From Acidobacteriota bacterium (GTDB lineage: Bacteria; Acidobacteriota; Thermoanaerobaculia; Multivoradales; SZUA-115), in the NCBI GenBank assembly GCA_024277255.1, contig JAJRVQ010000127.1, forward strand, positions 1 to 64,000: a stretch of 64,000 bases of DNA. Reading direction: 5' to 3'. Of this stretch, positions 60,623 through 64,000 are shown one piece after another (positions within the stretch are counted from its first letter, which is position 1; the number at the start of each line of letters is the position of its first letter). The position numbers were made by a program, and so were the translations under genes. The notes beneath the pieces were generated by a model that had not been told where the DNA came from, did not search any database, and saw nothing but the letters and a program-made list of their open reading frames with translations.

Positions 60623-62818
60623 TTACCTCCTGAATGTCCAGCGCAGCTTGACCGCCACTTGATCGCTGGTCGATCGAAATGTGAAGCTCTTGTCGCTGTT
60701 GATGGAATCGCGCCAGCCGTGGAACCAGACGACGAAGAAGTCGTTGCCTGGGGTGATGGTCCAACGGTAGCGGGTATTGGCGCCGAGATCGCCGGATTCG
60801 GAGTCGTACTGGATGAAGCTCGACAGGATCGAATCGGGGGTGAAGGCGTAGACCGCCTTGAGTTGCCCCAGGTTGAGCGTGAAGTCACCCTCGGGGAGGT
60901 TCCCCGTGTCGTTCTCGGCGCTGAGTTCGAGCTGGAGGTGGCCCGAGGGCGTCGCATAGGTGACGAAACCTTCGCTCTGAGTCAGTGTGCCGGTGTAGAA
61001 ATCTCCGAACCAGACCGTGCTTCCAACTCGCCAGGAGCGGTGGCGGGAGGACTGGGCCTCCACTCGGAAGCGGGTGAAGTGGTAGTCGCCAGGGGGGATC
61101 GCCACGCCCTCCGCGATCTCGAACGGCTCGTCGAGGTGCTCGAACTGCGGCATGACGTTGGCTTCGAGATGCTCGCCGGATTGGGTCCGCGCGTTGAACG
61201 GCGCGGTGAAGACCCGCCAGGATTCGGTTCGGCCGTCGCTATCCTGGATCAAGCTCGGGATGAGTTCGAAGAAAAACTGACGCACCCAACCGAAGGCTCC
61301 TTTCTTGGGTCGTGGCCTGTACTCCAAGCTCGACTCATACCAGCGGGTTCCGGGACGCGGAAGGAAACCCAGTGCCGGATCGAAACCGGCGCCGAACTCT
61401 TTCACGATGACCTCCAGGTCCCAGAGATCGTTGGGATAGTCGACGGTGAAACCCCAGCCGGAGCGTTGCCCGTCGGGAAGATCGCCATGGCTGGCCGCCG
61501 CCCAGCCGCCGACGGAGAAGTTCTTGTCCTTGTTGCGGCCGAAGGTGGAAGTGCGCCACCGGGCGTCAACACCGCCCAGAGAGTTGTCCCGCTCCCCCGC
61601 CGGATCGCCGTCGGTGGCGATGGCGCCCAAGGTCAGGTGCTCGTTGAAATCATAGGTGACCCGCCCGGTGAAGAGGTTGGTGCGTTGAGTCACCGCTGTT
61701 TGATCCGCCGCCACGGCGAGCGCGGCGATCGTCCACTTCCCCGCCCGACCCAGCAACTTGGCACCGCCGAGAAGCGGCACTTTCGCACCCGCCGAGAGGC
61801 CCATTCTGCGGGAGAAGAAAGGGATGAAATCGCGACCGAGGCCGGATCCGAATTCGAAGATGTCCGAGCCTTCCAGGAAGAAAGTCCGCTTCTCCGGGAA
61901 GAAGAGCGGAAAACGGGTGAGGTTGACCTGGCGGGTGTCGATCTCGGTTTCGGCGAAGTCCGGATTGATGGTGAGGAAGCCGGTGAGGTCGCCGGTGAAG
62001 TTCCAGGTCAGATCGCCACCCGCCTCCCCCGTGACGGTGCGCCCGCCGGCTGCGAAGTCTCGCTCAGAGCGGATGAGGCCGTAGGGAGAGAGCGAAAGGC
62101 CGAGCCCCTGGCGCAGCGCACCGACACCGGCCAACCTTCCAGCGCGCTGCAGATCGGTGAACTCCGCATCGAGAGTCGTGCCGCTCCAGCGCAGCGTCGT
62201 CAGCTCTCTTGCCACGTAACGCTGGACGTTGAAGCCCCAGTGGTCCTGCCCCCAGCGGAATCGGAGGGTCTGGGCCGGGATGCGGATCTCGGCGCTCCAG
62301 CCGTCAGCCGTGCGGTGGGTCGCGGCGTCCCAGATTCCATCCCAGTCGGTGGACATCTCTTCCGGCCCGGAGATGAGCCCGTCGAGCCGTGCCGCCGCCG
62401 CGTTGATCTCAAAGTAGTAGCCGCGCCGCCCGTCCGCGACCGGATCGAAAACGATGGCCACCGTATCGTCGCCACGCATATTGCCGTCCCGCTGCATGGT
62501 GTGGATGGCGGTTCGAGAGGGATCGGGATCGTGACAGACGACGCCGATGTAGATCGTCTTTGCGTCCACCAACATCCGCACCTCGGTGTCGAAAGAGGTG
62601 GGCTCTCCCGGGTGAGGGTCCTGCTGGGTGAGGTCCGGAATCACCCCGGCCTGCTGCCAGGCGGGCTCGTCGAGCACTCCGTCGAGACGGATCTGCCCGG
62701 TGAATTGCTCCGCCCGCGTGGCCGGCGGACCGGCCGCCAGCGCGGCCGGTGCCAGCGAGGTCAATCCCAAGACCAGCCAGAGCCCTCGCTGCCTCCACTG
62801 TCTCGTGCAGCAACGCAC
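60623..62818 (-). CDS. DUF5916 family outer-membrane protein with CBM9-like N-terminal domain
   Basis: The 731-residue protein starts with a signal peptide (LWLVLGLTSLAPAALA-AG). Residues about 40-230 form a carbohydrate-binding-module-9-like domain (IRLDGVLDEPAWQQAG, TIYIGVVCHDPDPSR, WSAEIRIPAQTLRF). The rest is the DUF5916 barrel, with the diagnostic NPDFAETEIDTRQVNLTRFP and LFFPEKRTFFLEGSDIFEFG, then alternating strands to the C-terminus. Members occur in Bacteroidetes and Acidobacteria and are thought to be outer-membrane proteins, function unknown. The small lipoprotein and DUF1080-like genes lie next to it on the same strand. Confidence 0.9.
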   Translation of the reverse strand: MRCCTRQWRQRGLWLVLGLTSLAPAALAAGPPATRAEQFTGQIRLDGVLDEPAWQQAGVIPDLTQQDPHPGEPTSFDTEVRMLVDAKTIYIGVVCHDPDPSRTAIHTMQRDGNMRGDDTVAIVFDPVADGRRGYYFEINAAAARLDGLISGPEEMSTDWDGIWDAATHRTADGWSAEIRIPAQTLRFRWGQDHWGFNVQRYVARELTTLRWSGTTLDAEFTDLQRAGRLAGVGALRQGLGLSLSPYGLIRSERDFAAGGRTVTGEAGGDLTWNFTGDLTGFLTINPDFAETEIDTRQVNLTRFPLFFPEKRTFFLEGSDIFEFGSGLGRDFIPFFSRRMGLSAGAKVPLLGGAKLLGRAGKWTIAALAVAADQTAVTQRTNLFTGRVTYDFNEHLTLGAIATDGDPAGERDNSLGGVDARWRTSTFGRNKDKNFSVGGWAAASHGDLPDGQRSGWGFTVDYPNDLWDLEVIVKEFGAGFDPALGFLPRPGTRWYESSLEYRPRPKKGAFGWVRQFFFELIPSLIQDSDGRTESWRVFTAPFNARTQSGEHLEANVMPQFEHLDEPFEIAEGVAIPPGDYHFTRFRVEAQSSRHRSWRVGSTVWFGDFYTGTLTQSEGFVTYATPSGHLQLELSAENDTGNLPEGDFTLNLGQLKAVYAFTPDSILSSFIQYDSESGDLGANTRYRWTITPGNDFFVVWFHGWRDSINSDKSFTFRSTSDQVAVKLRWTFRR

Positions 62819-62829
62819 CGCTGTCGACC

Positions 62830-63396
62830 TTATTCGCCGTTCGGACGCACGGTGAAGTCGTCAAAGGCGGTGGCCGCGTCGGCCTTGGTCCACAGCCCGA
62901 CCCCTCCCTGACCGGTGAAGGTGGTATCGCGGGCGTCGAGAAGCTTCTTCCCGTCGAGCCATCCCTCGATGTGATCGCCCTGCTGGACAATCTTGATGGT
63001 GAACCACGCACCTCGTGGGATTTCGATGCGGGCGGCACTGTCGAGCATCTTCCGCGCGCCGTCCTTCACCAGGTAGAGGCGGCAGTTGTGTTCCAGAGAA
63101 TTGTAGCGGGAGATGTAGCAGTTGTTGCGGTCCCGGACCCTCCAGATGGGGCCGCCGCCCTCGTCCTCGTGCCCCGTGTCCGCCCGCAGTCGGACCTCGA
63201 TTTCGCCATCTAGGAAGGGCACCGAGTTCGTCCAGCACAGGTTGTAGGTGCCTCCGAAAGTGTCAGCGCCGGGCTGTACTGCCTCGAAGCTCACCTCCGT
63301 CACCGTGGCCTCTGCCGGCCCTCCACCGTACGCAAACCCCGTCATCGTCACCGCCGCCGCGAATCCCACTGCGAGTACCGCCGCCGCTCGTCTCAT
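62830..63396 (-). CDS. Secreted DUF1080-like (concanavalin-type) protein
   Basis: The 188-residue protein has a signal peptide (AAVLAVGFAAAVTMTGFAYG) and a beta-sandwich domain of the 3-keto-disaccharide hydrolase/DUF1080 type: FLDGEIEVRLRADTGHEDEG, IWRVRDRNNCYISRYNSLE, GAWFTIKIVQQGDHIEGWLD and GQGGVGLWTKADAATAFDDF. The Trp/Asp pattern 'W.DG' at the end is typical for the fold. It could bind or cleave a glycan; no catalytic residues can be assigned with certainty. It lies 11 bp before the DUF5916 gene. Confidence 0.82.
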   Translation of the reverse strand: MRRAAAVLAVGFAAAVTMTGFAYGGGPAEATVTEVSFEAVQPGADTFGGTYNLCWTNSVPFLDGEIEVRLRADTGHEDEGGGPIWRVRDRNNCYISRYNSLEHNCRLYLVKDGARKMLDSAARIEIPRGAWFTIKIVQQGDHIEGWLDGKKLLDARDTTFTGQGGVGLWTKADAATAFDDFTVRPNGE

Positions 63397-63667
63397 CGCG
63401 AGCCTCCCTTCCCGGGGTCAATATACTCTCTTGGTTCGCCGGAGTCAGCCGTCGCGCGGGCGCTGGCCGCTCAATGACAACGAGGTGAGCTGCGACAGAG
63501 GTACCGCCTCCGCGCGAGCAGAGTTACGTCCACCGGCAGGTTGGGCCGGTCCGGCGAGAAATGGAGCTGGCGGGTCAGTCAGACTGGGTTGGCCGCGTAG
63601 CGCACTTCGAGTTAGGGGTTGAGCTGGTGGGCCGCCTCGAAGGCCGTTTCGCAATGGCGATTGGGCA

Positions 63668-64000
63668 CTATATTGCTCCCGCCCAATCGAACCGGATGGT
63701 CAGTTCCTTGAGCATGAAGAAGGTATCTTTGTAGGTGACGTCGAAGTGAGTACAGACGTCCGGAAGCAGGACGCGGTTTCTGGATTCAGGCCGTGGCTGT
63801 TCGTTGGTCACGACCACCGCACCGCTGGCCGTCGCGTATGCGGCGAGCCAGCCGTCCGCTTCCGTCGCGAACTTTGCCTTGGCGCGGTCGAAGTACCGTG
63901 GATGGCGCTGGACCCACAGCATGATCTCTTCATAGGCGGAAATCACCTCTGCGCTGCTCGTTTCAAGGAAGAAGTCGGCGGGCAGGTCGTTGGACACCCA
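63668..64000 (-). CDS. DUF4411 family PIN-like protein (5' end outside window)
   Basis: The visible C-terminal part reads KFATEADGWLAAYATASGAV, VVTNEQPRPESRNRV, LLPDVCTHFDVTYKDTFFML, the DUF4411 pattern (PIN-fold relatives seen in toxin-antitoxin pairs). The frame reads WVSNDLPADFFLE at the window edge, so the start, with the N-terminal Asp of the PIN site, lies beyond 64000; a GTG at 63997 is not the real start. The antitoxin, often an HTH-ImmA/IrrE protein encoded next to it, would be outside the window. Confidence 0.8.
   Translation of the reverse strand, partial: WVSNDLPADFFLETSSAEVISAYEEIMLWVQRHPRYFDRAKAKFATEADGWLAAYATASGAVVVTNEQPRPESRNRVLLPDVCTHFDVTYKDTFFMLKELTIRFDWAGAI

Overview
The window is about 64 kb of GC-rich, densely coded chromosome from a diderm (LPS-bearing) bacterium. 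LPS transport genes (lptB, a fused lptC-lptA), a TolC-type efflux channel, an MCE/Mla lipid transporter, outer-membrane barrel proteins and many lipoproteins all point to an outer membrane. The mixture of a CarD regulator, DUF1800/DUF1501 and DUF2911 proteins, a DUF5916 barrel protein, a Ser/Thr kinase and an alternative complex III suggests Acidobacteriota, perhaps a Thermoanaerobaculia-like lineage. This is inference from gene content; no rRNA gene is present to confirm it.

Layout. 1-9.8 kb (minus strand): lptB (cut by the window edge), lptC-lptA fusion, recJ, accA, a 550-bp repeat-filled gap, priA, two small envelope proteins and carD. At 10.0 kb a tRNA-Leu(CAA) stands on the plus strand, followed by a voltage-gated-type K+ channel and a membrane-anchored PQQ-type beta-propeller protein. 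13.1-22.8 kb (minus): a ribbon-helix-helix-like protein, then a MacA-MacB(ATPase)-MacB(permease)-TolC efflux set with a Yip1-type membrane protein inside it, oppF-oppD and the leucyl aminopeptidase gene. 22.9-26 kb (plus): a protein with a divergent class III cyclase-like domain, and purC. 26-31.7 kb (minus): a three-gene MCE lipid transporter (MlaD-like with a C-terminal barrel-like domain, MlaF, MlaE), dnaB and a lone HMG-CoA synthase. 31.9-34.4 kb (plus): LOG-family protein, TlpA-like thioredoxin, msrA. 34.4-39.1 kb: a large helical-repeat Ser/Thr kinase divergent from an ECF sigma factor, then a persulfide-dioxygenase/rhodanese fusion. 39.2-45.2 kb: a gene remnant, a DUF1800/DUF1501 pair, a DUF2911 protein and an RRM protein. 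46.9-54.7 kb (plus): a seven-gene alternative complex III operon. 54.7-64 kb: small lipoproteins, a CusF-like protein, a frameshifted YHS protein, an AraC regulator, two PPK2 kinases, a fatty acid desaturase, a DUF5916 barrel protein, a DUF1080-like protein and a truncated DUF4411 protein.

How genes work together. Envelope building and transport dominate: LPS export (lptB/lptCA), phospholipid traffic (MCE cluster), drug or metabolite efflux (MacAB-TolC), peptide uptake and breakdown (OppDF plus PepA), membrane lipid modification (desaturase). The alternative complex III oxidises quinol and would feed electrons to cytochrome c and a terminal oxidase encoded elsewhere. Thiol and sulfur redox functions (TlpA, MsrA, persulfide dioxygenase) cluster at 33-39 kb.

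The most interesting items are the MCE protein whose C-terminus looks like an outer-membrane barrel (a possible one-protein bridge across the envelope), the reordered alternative complex III operon with an extra cytochrome c, the cyclase-like protein lacking one catalytic residue, the repeat-fronted kinase beside an ECF sigma factor, and a compact noncoding repeat cluster (a 192-bp inverted-repeat element plus 62-bp tandem repeats) between priA and accA.
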